Positions 17,175 through 24,819 of a stretch of DNA of 64,000 nucleotides are shown here, piece by piece. How positions within the stretch are numbered: the first letter of the stretch is position 1; each line of letters opens with the position of its first letter. Source of the DNA: Nonomuraea helvata. GTDB lineage: Bacteria; Actinomycetota; Actinomycetes; Streptosporangiales; Streptosporangiaceae. The position numbers were made by a program, and so were the translations under genes. Below the pieces are notes generated by a model, which saw nothing but the letters and a program-made list of their open reading frames with translations, had not been told where the DNA came from and did no database searches. Location of the stretch: contig NZ_BAAAXV010000001.1 in NCBI RefSeq assembly GCF_039535785.1, positions 992,001-1,056,000 on the forward strand. The letters run 5' to 3'.

Positions 17175-18308
17175 TCAGCGGATCGCCCGGAAAAAGGCTC
17201 GTATGCCCGCCACCAGGCTGTCCGGCGCCGCCATGGCGACCATGTGGCTGGGGCTGCGGGCGTCGCCCCAGTAGACGATGTCGTTGTCCCGCTCGGCGAT
17301 CCGCCGCATCAGCGCGGACCCGCCGTGCGTCACGCCGGTCGGCACCACGCTCTGGTGGATCGGCAGCCCGGCGGCGCCCTCGTAGTACGTCCACGACGAC
17401 GACGCGCCCGTGTTCGTCAGCCAGTAGAGGGTCGCGTTGGTGAGCACCAGGTCCCGCGCGATCGGCTCGGCGCCCGAACCCCACCCGTCGAACTCCTTGA
17501 ACCTCTCCACCAGGTACGCGAGCTGCGCCACGGGCGAGTCCGCGAACCCGTGCGCGAGCGTCTGCGGCCTGGCGGCCAGGTAGGGCCCGTACCCGCTGCC
17601 TCCGGTCATCCAGGCGGACATCTCCTGGAGCTCGTCCAGCTCCTCTTTGCCCAGCCCTTCGAGCTCCGCGGGATCCCCGGTGGGGATGCCGAGCCCGGCC
17701 GTGATGAGCGAGCCGACGACGTGCTCGCTGTCCAGCGCGGCCAGCTGCGGCGTGACCAGCGCCCCCGCGTCGTTGCCGTGGGCGCCGTACCGCTCGTACC
17801 CGAGTCTGCGCATGAGCTCGGCCCACGTGCGGGCCACCCGCTCGATGCTCCACGGCCGCTCATCGGCCGGCTCGGGGAACTGTGAGAAGCCGAAGCCCGG
17901 GAGGGAGGGCGCGACGACGTGGAAGGCGACGTCGGGGTCGAGCCCGTGCCCTCGGGGGTCGGTGAGCGGGCCGATGACGTCGAGGAACTCGGCGACGGAG
18001 TTCGGCCAGCTGTGCGTGATGATCAGTGGCAGCGCCCCGGGCTCGGGCGAGCGGACGTGCAGGAAATGGCTGGTCTGCCCATCGATGTCGGTGGTGAACT
18101 GCGGGAACGCGTTCAGCCTGGCCTCCTGCGCCCGCCAGTCGAACCCGTCGGCCCAGTACTCGGTCAGCTCCCGCAGGTACGCCACGGGCACGCCTCGGCT
18201 CCACCCGCCGGGCAACTGGCGCGCCCACCTGGTACGCCGCAGCCGCGCCCTCAGGTCGTCGAGGTCTTGCTGGGGAACGGCGATGCGGAACGGCTTGATC
18301 TCTTCCAT
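17175..18308 (-). CDS. Epoxide hydrolase family protein
   Basis: The protein has 377 residues from the ATG at 18308, which follows GGTGG. In-frame ATG 18320 and TTG 18329 are alternatives. The N-terminal epoxide hydrolase domain (about 1-105) begins 'MEEIKPFRIAVPQQDLDDLR'. The alpha/beta hydrolase body has oxyanion motif 'THSWPNSVAEFL', nucleophile Asp in 'YGAHGNDAGALVT' and a C-terminal His in 'ARSPSHMVAMAAPD'. The family opens epoxides to diols through an alkyl-enzyme ester. No signal peptide is seen, so it is cytoplasmic. Natural substrate unknown. It is a single gene. Confidence 0.88.
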   Translation of the reverse strand: MEEIKPFRIAVPQQDLDDLRARLRRTRWARQLPGGWSRGVPVAYLRELTEYWADGFDWRAQEARLNAFPQFTTDIDGQTSHFLHVRSPEPGALPLIITHSWPNSVAEFLDVIGPLTDPRGHGLDPDVAFHVVAPSLPGFGFSQFPEPADERPWSIERVARTWAELMRRLGYERYGAHGNDAGALVTPQLAALDSEHVVGSLITAGLGIPTGDPAELEGLGKEELDELQEMSAWMTGGSGYGPYLAARPQTLAHGFADSPVAQLAYLVERFKEFDGWGSGAEPIARDLVLTNATLYWLTNTGASSSWTYYEGAAGLPIHQSVVPTGVTHGGSALMRRIAERDNDIVYWGDARSPSHMVAMAAPDSLVAGIRAFFRAIR

Positions 18309-18375
18309 GCCGACCACCATAGGAACCAATGCGGCAAGGTAGATTCCGCGTTCCCCGAGGCACTTGGAGAGAACG

Positions 18376-18413
18376 CGGAAGGCCCCGCACCACAGTCGGT
18401 GCGGGGCCTTCCG
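18376..18413 (-). terminator. rpsA terminator
   Basis: A perfect 16-bp GC-rich stem (18376-18391 with 18398-18413) with a 6-nt loop lies 25 nt beyond the rpsA stop. It also sits just upstream of the epoxide hydrolase gene, insulating it. Confidence 0.85.
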
Positions 18414-18438
18414 GAAACGGGTCAGTCAGACCAGATCG

Positions 18439-19920
18439 TCAGCTCTGGCCGCCGGCGAGCTTCTCACGCAGAGCCGCGAGGGCCTCGTCGGAGGCGAGGG
18501 CGCCACCGGCCGGGGCCGACGAGGAACCGCCCGAGGGAGCCTGCGTCTCGCCGCTGTAGGAGGAGGGAGCAGCCTCGCCCGCCTCCGCCTCGGCCTTGCG
18601 GGCCTCCTCGATCTGCTTCCTGTGCGCCTCGAAACGCGTCTGGGCCTCGGCGTACTGCCGCTCCCACTCCTCGCGCTGCTTGTCGAAGCCCTCGAGCCAC
18701 TCACCGGTCTCGGGGTCGAAGCCCTCGGGATAGATGTAGTTGCCCTGGTCGTCATAGGTGGCGGCCATGCCGTACAGGGTCGGGTCGAACTCGACCTCGG
18801 TGCCGACACCCTCGTTCGCCTGCTTCAGCGAGAGGCTGATGCGGCGACGGTCGAGGTCGATGTCGATGATCTTGACGAAGATCTCGTCGCCGACCTGGAC
18901 GACCTGCTCCGGGATCTCCACGTGACGCTCGGCCAGCTCGGAGATGTGGACCAGGCCCTCGATGCCCTCCTCGACCCGGACGAACGCACCGAACGGCACC
19001 AGCTTGGTGACGCGGCCCGGCACGACCTGGCCGATCTGGTGGGTGCGGGCGAACTGCTGCCACGGGTCTTCCTGGGTGGCCTTGAGCGACAGGGAGACGC
19101 GCTCGCGCTCCATGTCGACGTCGAGGACCTCGACCGTGACCTCCTGGCCGACCTCGACAACCTCGGACGGGTGGTCGATGTGCTTCCAGGACAGCTCGGA
19201 CACGTGGACCAGGCCGTCGACCCCACCGAGGTCGACGAAGGCGCCGAAGTTGACGATCGAGGAGACGACGCCCTTGCGGACCTGACCCTTCTGGAGGGTG
19301 TTGAGGAACGTCTGGCGGACCTCGGACTGCGTCTGCTCGAGCCAGGCGCGGCGCGACAGAACCACGTTGTTGCGGTTCTTGTCGAGCTCAATGATCTTGG
19401 CCTCGAGCTCACGGCCGACGTACGGCTGCAGGTCGCGGACACGGCGCATCTCGACCAGGGAGGCCGGGAGGAAGCCACGGAGGCCGATGTCGAGGATGAG
19501 ACCACCCTTGACGACCTCGATGACGGTGCCGGTGACGATGCCGTCCTCGTCCTTGATCTTCTCGATCGTGCCCCAGGCGCGCTCGTACTGGGCGCGCTTC
19601 TTGGACAGGATCAGGCGGCCCTCTTTGTCCTCCTTCTGGAGAACCAGGGCTTCGACGTGCTCTCCGACTTCCACGACGTCAGCTGGGTCGACATCGTGCT
19701 TGATCGAAAGCTCGCGCGAGGGGATGACACCCTCGGTCTTGTAGCCGATATCGAGAAGAACCTCGTCTCGATCGACCTTGACGACGGTGCCCTCGACGAT
19801 GTCGCCGTCGTTGAAGTACTTGATGGTCTCGTCGATCGCCGCGAGGAAGGCTTCCTCGGACCCGATGTCGTTGACCGCTACCTGCGGGGTGCTCGAGGTG
19901 GCCTCAGTGCTGGACGTCAT
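18439..19920 (-). CDS. rpsA: 30S ribosomal protein S1
   Basis: The protein has 493 residues from the ATG at 19920 ('MTSSTEATSSTPQVAVNDIG'). Four S1 RNA-binding repeats are visible: 'GDIVEGTVVKVDRDEVLLDI', 'GIVTGTVIEVVKGGLILDIG', 'GQVRKGVVSSIVNFGAFVDL' and 'GQVVPGRVTKLVPFGAFVRV'. A Glu/Ala-rich tail follows. This four-repeat form is the usual actinobacterial S1, shorter than the six-repeat E. coli protein. It helps load mRNA on the 30S subunit. The 190-bp gap upstream (19921-20112) has no gene and may hold a long leader. Confidence 0.97.
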   Translation of the reverse strand: MTSSTEATSSTPQVAVNDIGSEEAFLAAIDETIKYFNDGDIVEGTVVKVDRDEVLLDIGYKTEGVIPSRELSIKHDVDPADVVEVGEHVEALVLQKEDKEGRLILSKKRAQYERAWGTIEKIKDEDGIVTGTVIEVVKGGLILDIGLRGFLPASLVEMRRVRDLQPYVGRELEAKIIELDKNRNNVVLSRRAWLEQTQSEVRQTFLNTLQKGQVRKGVVSSIVNFGAFVDLGGVDGLVHVSELSWKHIDHPSEVVEVGQEVTVEVLDVDMERERVSLSLKATQEDPWQQFARTHQIGQVVPGRVTKLVPFGAFVRVEEGIEGLVHISELAERHVEIPEQVVQVGDEIFVKIIDIDLDRRRISLSLKQANEGVGTEVEFDPTLYGMAATYDDQGNYIYPEGFDPETGEWLEGFDKQREEWERQYAEAQTRFEAHRKQIEEARKAEAEAGEAAPSSYSGETQAPSGGSSSAPAGGALASDEALAALREKLAGGQS

Positions 19921-20112
19921 GTGTGGAATTGCTCCGAACGCGGACAGGATGTCGATGTGGCGGATGCGCGGCAGGCCCTCTTCCGCATCAAGCCGAGGAA
20001 TTACGACATCGACGTGACCGAGCGCGAGCCCGCTCCGTCTGAGGCGCGCGCGAGCCCACAGCGCAGCGATCAGCATATGAGACCATCGCCATGCGGTCAA
20101 TCCGGGGAGCCA

Positions 20113-21222
20113 TCAGTAGGCGATGACCTGGAGCCCTCGCTTGGCGACGATATTACCTCGTAGTTTCTCCGGTATGGAGATTCGCTCCGGGTCGCCGTCG
20201 GAGACGTAGCGCTCGCCAGGGTGCTTGTTCAGCCATTCCAGCCAGTACTGCGAGCACCACTTGCGGCACTCGCCCTTCTTGCCGTTGCTCTGGATCCGCT
20301 GGATCGCTCCCCGGTCGAATTTTTTCGCGTAGGGCGAAAGCGACGGCTCGGCTCCGGCGAGGAACACGCCGGCGAAATCATAGCGGGTGCCGTCCCATGA
20401 CCCGGTGCGGGCGAGCTTCTTCGGCCGCGGGATCGAGCCGTACGGTAATGCCATGGTCGTGGACGGCGGCGCGCCGAGCTTCTTCAGCAGGCGCTCGATC
20501 CGCACGATCTGCTCGCGGACCTTCTTCTTCCCGAGCGCGCGCAGGTTGGGGTGACGCCAGGTGTGGTTGGCCACCTCGTAGCCGTGGTCGACCAGCCACT
20601 TCACCGCGGCCGCCTGGGCGTCCTGGTCGACCAGCCCGAACGGCTCCCGGTTGATCCAGAACGTGGCGACCGGCCGGAACGACGGGTATTTCCTGGCCAC
20701 CTCCTGGATGATGCCCACCGCCGTGTCGGGCTTGGGGTTGCCGCTCGCGTCGAGCGCGAAGTGGCTGGGGTGCCCGTCGTCGAAGGTGAGCACGACGGGG
20801 AACTTCCCCGCCGGCACCCTGATGTCGCCGGCGGCGAACTCCCTGGCCGTGATCGGCACGTAGCCCTGCTTGGCGAGCGCCTCCAGCTCCTTCCTGAGCT
20901 GGTCGGGCGTCCGGTCGATCGAGGCCAGCCGCTTGGCGAGGATCCGGTGGTACATGAGCACCGGCACCAGCCCGGCCTCGTTGGCGTGCACCTGGCGGGC
21001 GAAGTCGGGGGTGGCCACCACCCCCGGCGGCTCGCCCGCCGGGGAGGGGCTCGGCGGCTCGACGCTGCCCTGGACCTTGACCATGGCCCTGGCCTCGGCG
21101 TGCGGACGTTTCTCGCCCGGTAACAGGCTCAGGCCGATGACGGCCACCGTGACCACCACGATGTTCGCGATGCCGATGATCCGCGTGAGGGGCGCTGAGA
21201 TCTGCACAGAACTCCCGACCAA
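20113..21222 (-). CDS. Secreted or membrane-anchored polysaccharide deacetylase
   Basis: The protein has 369 residues from TTG at 21222, with GTG at 21207 as alternative. One hydrophobic segment near residues 14-34 ('IIGIANIVVVTVAVIGLSLL') is a signal anchor. A Pro-rich linker follows, then 'GLVPVLMYHRI' and the NodB-homology motifs: 'VVLTFDDGHPSHF' (motif 1, catalytic Asp-Asp), 'EVANHTWRHPNL' (motif 2, two metal His) and 'TMALPYGSIPRP' (motif 3). All metal ligands are present, so it is likely an active metal-dependent deacetylase of peptidoglycan or another extracellular glycan. It lies between polA and rpsA as a single gene. Confidence 0.87.
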   Translation of the reverse strand: MVGSSVQISAPLTRIIGIANIVVVTVAVIGLSLLPGEKRPHAEARAMVKVQGSVEPPSPSPAGEPPGVVATPDFARQVHANEAGLVPVLMYHRILAKRLASIDRTPDQLRKELEALAKQGYVPITAREFAAGDIRVPAGKFPVVLTFDDGHPSHFALDASGNPKPDTAVGIIQEVARKYPSFRPVATFWINREPFGLVDQDAQAAAVKWLVDHGYEVANHTWRHPNLRALGKKKVREQIVRIERLLKKLGAPPSTTMALPYGSIPRPKKLARTGSWDGTRYDFAGVFLAGAEPSLSPYAKKFDRGAIQRIQSNGKKGECRKWCSQYWLEWLNKHPGERYVSDGDPERISIPEKLRGNIVAKRGLQVIAY

Positions 21223-21266
21223 TCGGTGAAATTACGTTCAGGTTAGTGCAGCCCTACCCCAAAAAA

Positions 21267-23957
21267 TCAGTGTCCTGCATCCTCCCAGGTCCGCCCCACG
21301 CCCACGGAGACCTCCAGCGGGACGCGCAGGTGGTAGGCGGCGTTCATCTGGTCGCAGACGAGCTGCCTGAGCTGCTCCAGCTCCCCTGAGGCCACCTCGA
21401 ACACGAGCTCGTCGTGGACCTGCAGGAGCATCCTGGAGGTCAGCCCCTCCTCGCGGATGGCCTGGTGGACGTGGAGCATGGCGACCTTGATGATGTCGGC
21501 GGCCGAGCCCTGGATGGGGGCGTTGAGCGCCATCCGCTCGGCCATCTCGCGCCGCTGGCGGTTGTCGCTGGTGAGGTCGGGCAGGTAGCGGCGGCGGCCC
21601 ATGATCGTCTCGGTGTAGCCGTCGGAGCGCGCCTGCTGGACGATGGCCTGCAGGAAGTCGCGTACGCCGCCGAACTCCTCGAAGTACTCCTCCTTCAGCG
21701 CCCGCGCCTCCGCCACCGGGATGTTGAGCTGCCCGGCCAGCCCGAAGTCGGACAGGCCGTAGGCCAGGCCGTAGTTCATGGCCTTGATGCGGGCCCGCAG
21801 CTCGCCGTCGATCTGCTCGGGCGGCAGGTCGAACACGCGCGCGGCGGTGGCCTGGTGGAAGTCGTGGCCCGACTCGAAGGCCGCGATCAGCGACTCGTCG
21901 CCCGACAGGTGGGCCATGATGCGCAGCTCGATCTGGCTGTAGTCGGCCGTCAGCAGCGTCTCGTAACCTTCGCCGACCACGAAGCCCTGGCGGATCCGAC
22001 GGCCCTCGGCGGTGCGGATCGGGATGTTCTGGAGGTTGGGCTTCTCCGACGACAGCCGGCCCGTGGCGGCGATGATCTGGTTGTAGGTGGTGTGGATGCG
22101 CCCGTCGTCGGCGATCTCCTTGATCAGACCCTCGACGGTGGTGCGTAGCTTCTGCTGGTCGCGGTGGCGCAGCATGATCGTCGGCAGCTCGTGGTCGGTC
22201 TGCGTGGCCAGCCACGCGAGCTGGTCGGCGTCGGTGCTCCAGCCGGTCTTGATCTTCTTCGTCTTGGGGAGGTTGAGCCTGACGAAGAGGATCTCCTGCA
22301 GCTGCTTGGGCGAGCCCAGGTTGAACTGCTCGCCGACGGAGCGGTGCGCCTCCTCCACGGCGTGCTTGACCGCGGCCCCGAACTCGGCCTCCAGCCCGGC
22401 GAAGTATTCGCCGTCGACCGCGATGCCCGCCCGCTCCAGCTCGGCCAGCACGGCCAGCAGCGGCAGCTCGACGTCGGTCATCAACTGGGTGCCGCCGCGC
22501 CCGGCCAGGAAGCGCTCCAGCGCCTCGGCCAGCTCGCGCACGGCGTGGGCGCGCAGCGCGAGGTCCTTGGCCGGGGCGTCCTCGTCGTCGCCGAACAGCG
22601 CGGCCTGCCCCGTGGACTCCTCCTCGGCCCGCAGGTCGCGGTTGAGGTAGCGCCTGGCCAGGTCCTCGAGCGCGAACGTGCGCTGGCCCGGCATCGCCAG
22701 GTAGGCGGCGAGCGCGGTGTCGCAGCTCAGGCCGCGCAGCTCCATGCCCTGCGCCCAGAGCGCCAGGATGGGCCCCTTGGCGTCGTGCACGGCCTTGGGC
22801 TTGGCGTCGTCGGCCAGCCAGGCCCGCAGGGCCGCCTCGTCGGCCTCGGTGAGCTTGACGGGGTCGATGTGGGCGGCGGTGCCGTCGGGCGAGGCGATGG
22901 CGATGCCGTCGACGCGGCCGGTGCCGCTGCCGTAGGCGCCCTTGAAGGCCAGCCCGGCCCGGCCCTCGGGCAGCGCGGCCAGCCAGCCCGCCACCCGGTC
23001 GGGGCCGAGCAGCACGGTCTCGACCTCGAAGCCCTGGTCGGGCTCCTGCTCTCCGGAGCCGAACACCTTGAACACCCGCTCGCGCAGCTCGCCGCGGAAC
23101 TGCAGGCTGTCGAAGAGCTTGTTGATCTCCTCGCGCTCCCAGGTGCCCTGCGTGAGGTCGCCCAGCTCGACGTCGAGCGAGACGTCGCGGAGCAGCTCGG
23201 TCAGCCGCCGGTTCATCAGCACCTGGGCGACGTGCTCGCGCAGCTTGTCGCCGACCTTGCCCTTGACCTCGTCGACCCGGTCGACCAATGCGGTCAGGGA
23301 GCCGAACTCGCGCACCCACTTGGCGGCGGTCTTCTCCCCCACGCTCGGGATGCTCAGCAGGTTGTCGCTGGGGTCGCCGCGCAGGGCGGCGAAGTCGGGG
23401 TACTGCGCCGGGGTCAGGCCGTACTTCTCCATGACCGCCTCGGGCGTGAACCTCGTCATGTCGCTGATGCCGCGCCGCGTCATCAGGACGGTGATGTGCT
23501 CGTTGACCAGCTGCAGCGCGTCGCGGTCGCCGGTCACGATCAGGACGTTCATGCCCTGCTCGGCGGCGCGGGTGGCGAGGGTGGCGATGAGGTCGTCGGC
23601 CTCGAAGCCGGCCTTGGACAGCCGCGGGATGCGGAACGTGTCGAGCAACTCGAAGATGAGCTGCATCTGACCGCGGAAGTCCTCGGGTGTCTCGCTCCGG
23701 TTGGCCTTGTAGTCGGAGTACGCCTCATGGCGGAAGGTCGGCTCCGACCGGTCGAAGGCCACCGCCACATGGGTGGGCTGCTCGTCGCGCAGGACGTTGG
23801 TCAGCATCGAGGTGAACCCGTAGACCGCCTCGGTGTGCTGACCGTCGGTGGTCATCAGGTTGGCGTCCTTCAGCGCGAAGAACGCGCGGTAGGCCAGGGA
23901 ATGCCCGTCAAGCAGCAGCAGGCACGGGCGGCTGGGGGTCACTTCACTCTTCGGCAC
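21267..23957 (-). CDS. polA: DNA polymerase I
   Basis: The protein has 896 residues and starts with GTG at 23957. The 5'-3' exonuclease domain (about 10-310) has 'LLLLDGHSLAYRAFFAL' and 'LIVTGDRDALQLV'. The middle region (about 311-490) keeps the fold but shows no DxE exonuclease motif, so proofreading is probably absent, as in other actinobacterial PolA. The polymerase domain has motif A 'TADYSQIELRIMAHLSG', motif B 'RIKAMNYGLAYGLS' and motif C 'LLQVHDELVFEV'. Motif B carries Tyr where E. coli has Phe762. It fills gaps and removes RNA primers. It is divergent from the thioesterase gene. Confidence 0.97.
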   Translation of the reverse strand: MPKSEVTPSRPCLLLLDGHSLAYRAFFALKDANLMTTDGQHTEAVYGFTSMLTNVLRDEQPTHVAVAFDRSEPTFRHEAYSDYKANRSETPEDFRGQMQLIFELLDTFRIPRLSKAGFEADDLIATLATRAAEQGMNVLIVTGDRDALQLVNEHITVLMTRRGISDMTRFTPEAVMEKYGLTPAQYPDFAALRGDPSDNLLSIPSVGEKTAAKWVREFGSLTALVDRVDEVKGKVGDKLREHVAQVLMNRRLTELLRDVSLDVELGDLTQGTWEREEINKLFDSLQFRGELRERVFKVFGSGEQEPDQGFEVETVLLGPDRVAGWLAALPEGRAGLAFKGAYGSGTGRVDGIAIASPDGTAAHIDPVKLTEADEAALRAWLADDAKPKAVHDAKGPILALWAQGMELRGLSCDTALAAYLAMPGQRTFALEDLARRYLNRDLRAEEESTGQAALFGDDEDAPAKDLALRAHAVRELAEALERFLAGRGGTQLMTDVELPLLAVLAELERAGIAVDGEYFAGLEAEFGAAVKHAVEEAHRSVGEQFNLGSPKQLQEILFVRLNLPKTKKIKTGWSTDADQLAWLATQTDHELPTIMLRHRDQQKLRTTVEGLIKEIADDGRIHTTYNQIIAATGRLSSEKPNLQNIPIRTAEGRRIRQGFVVGEGYETLLTADYSQIELRIMAHLSGDESLIAAFESGHDFHQATAARVFDLPPEQIDGELRARIKAMNYGLAYGLSDFGLAGQLNIPVAEARALKEEYFEEFGGVRDFLQAIVQQARSDGYTETIMGRRRYLPDLTSDNRQRREMAERMALNAPIQGSAADIIKVAMLHVHQAIREEGLTSRMLLQVHDELVFEVASGELEQLRQLVCDQMNAAYHLRVPLEVSVGVGRTWEDAGH

Positions 23958-24019
23958 ACACGCAGCCTAGTCTGCGTGTGCGACAGAAAACCCGAGCTCG
24001 GAAGAGTGGAGACGTCCCT

Positions 24020-24433
24020 TTGACGCAGACCAACCCCATGGACTTCTCGGCGTACGGCGCCGCGCACGAGGGCACGCTCCCCGACCGCATGGGCATCGAG
24101 TTCATCGAGGCAGGTCCCGAGCGGGTCGTGGGCCGGATGCCGGTCGAGGGCAACACCCAGCCCTACGGCCTGCTGCACGGCGGGGCCTCGGCGGTGCTGG
24201 CCGAGACGCTCGGCTCGGTGGCGGCCGCCATCCACGCGGGTCCCGAACGCATCGCGGTGGGCATCGAGATCAACGCCACCCACCACCGCGCGGCGAGCTC
24301 GGGATACGTCACGGGGGTCGCGACCAGGCTGCACGGCGGCCGGACGCTGGCGACGTACGGGATCGAGGTCACCGACGAGCGGGGAAAGCTCATCTGCACC
24401 TCCCGCCTCACCTGCATGCTTCGCGACAGGTGA
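24020..24433 (+). CDS. PaaI/hotdog-fold thioesterase
   Basis: The protein has 137 residues from TTG at 24020, with GGAG 8 nt upstream. ATG at 24038 and GTG at 23978 are alternatives. The hotdog motif 'QPYGLLHGGASAVLAETLGS' places the conserved His-Gly-Gly and the catalytic acid (Glu) as in the PaaI/YbgC-related family. 'INATHHRAASSGYVTG' follows. Such enzymes hydrolyse acyl-CoA thioesters, for example phenylacetyl- or 1,4-dihydroxy-2-naphthoyl-CoA. Substrate cannot be told. It is transcribed away from polA across about 60 bp. Confidence 0.88.
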   Translation: MTQTNPMDFSAYGAAHEGTLPDRMGIEFIEAGPERVVGRMPVEGNTQPYGLLHGGASAVLAETLGSVAAAIHAGPERIAVGIEINATHHRAASSGYVTGVATRLHGGRTLATYGIEVTDERGKLICTSRLTCMLRDR

Positions 24434-24472
24434 AACCCCCGTCTCTTTGCGCACCACACCCGCGGGTCGCTA

Positions 24473-24607
24473 CGGTGGTCCGAACGCGAGCCCGCGGGAA
24501 GGCCCAGTAGATAACGTGTACGGCCGGGGAAGCCTTACACGGCCCCAAAAGCCGACCCGCGGGCTCGTCCAGCTTTCCCGCCGATCGTTATCCGTTCGTA
24601 TCCGCCG
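24473..24607 (+). ncRNA. Candidate structured RNA upstream of the liv operon
   Basis: The region between 24434 and 24819 has no gene. Within it, 24487-24498 pairs perfectly (12 bp) with 24556-24567. An outer stem pairs 24481-24486 with 24593-24598 and, across a small internal loop, 24473-24478 with 24602-24607 (one G-U). Inside is a hairpin, 24516-24524 with 24532-24540, with one mismatch. Two possible pseudoknots are 24510-24516 with 24586-24592 and 24526-24529 with 24543-24546. A further copy of CCCGCGGG at 24459-24466 allows an alternative 11-bp helix (24459-24469 with 24553-24563), so a switch is possible. It matches no riboswitch consensus I know. Strand is inferred from the downstream operon. 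Confidence 0.4.
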
Positions 24608-24664
24608 AGCGCCAGGCGTCTACCCCGATTTAGCCCCTGACCTGGCTCGTTGTTTCCTCACATG
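24608..24664 (+). terminator. Weak stem-loop after the RNA candidate
   Basis: GCCAGG near 24611-24616 pairs with CCTGGC near 24650-24655, flanked by GA/TC, and is followed by GTTGTTT. It could end a short RNA starting near 24480, but the stem is only 6-8 bp and the loop is long. Confidence 0.25.
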
Positions 24665-24665
24665 A

Positions 24666-24683
24666 GTGACACACACATGTCAC
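24666..24683. promoter_or_regulatory. Palindrome GTGACA-N6-TGTCAC, candidate operator
   Basis: A perfect 6+6 bp dyad with a 6-bp spacer lies 136 bp before livH. A third GTGAC half-site follows at 24690-24694. The layout suits a dimeric HTH regulator such as a GntR or Lrp-type protein. No cognate regulator gene is adjacent. Confidence 0.35.
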
Positions 24684-24819
24684 TAATTGGTGACGAACGA
24701 TAGTGAACCGGGCGGCACCAGAATAAGCTCCCGCCACAGCATCCCAGTTGTGCCTGCGATGCGCGCGTGTCGAGACGGAGGGGTCACAACCCCTTCTTGA
24801 CCTACTTGAGGGAGCACCA

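Noticed and set aside
24473..24607. Known riboswitch, ribozyme, SRP RNA or 6S RNA
   Set aside because: None of the conserved cores I checked (guanidine, TPP, cobalamin, SAM, c-di-GMP, T-box, twister, HDV-like, SRP helix 8) is present; kept as an unassigned RNA.
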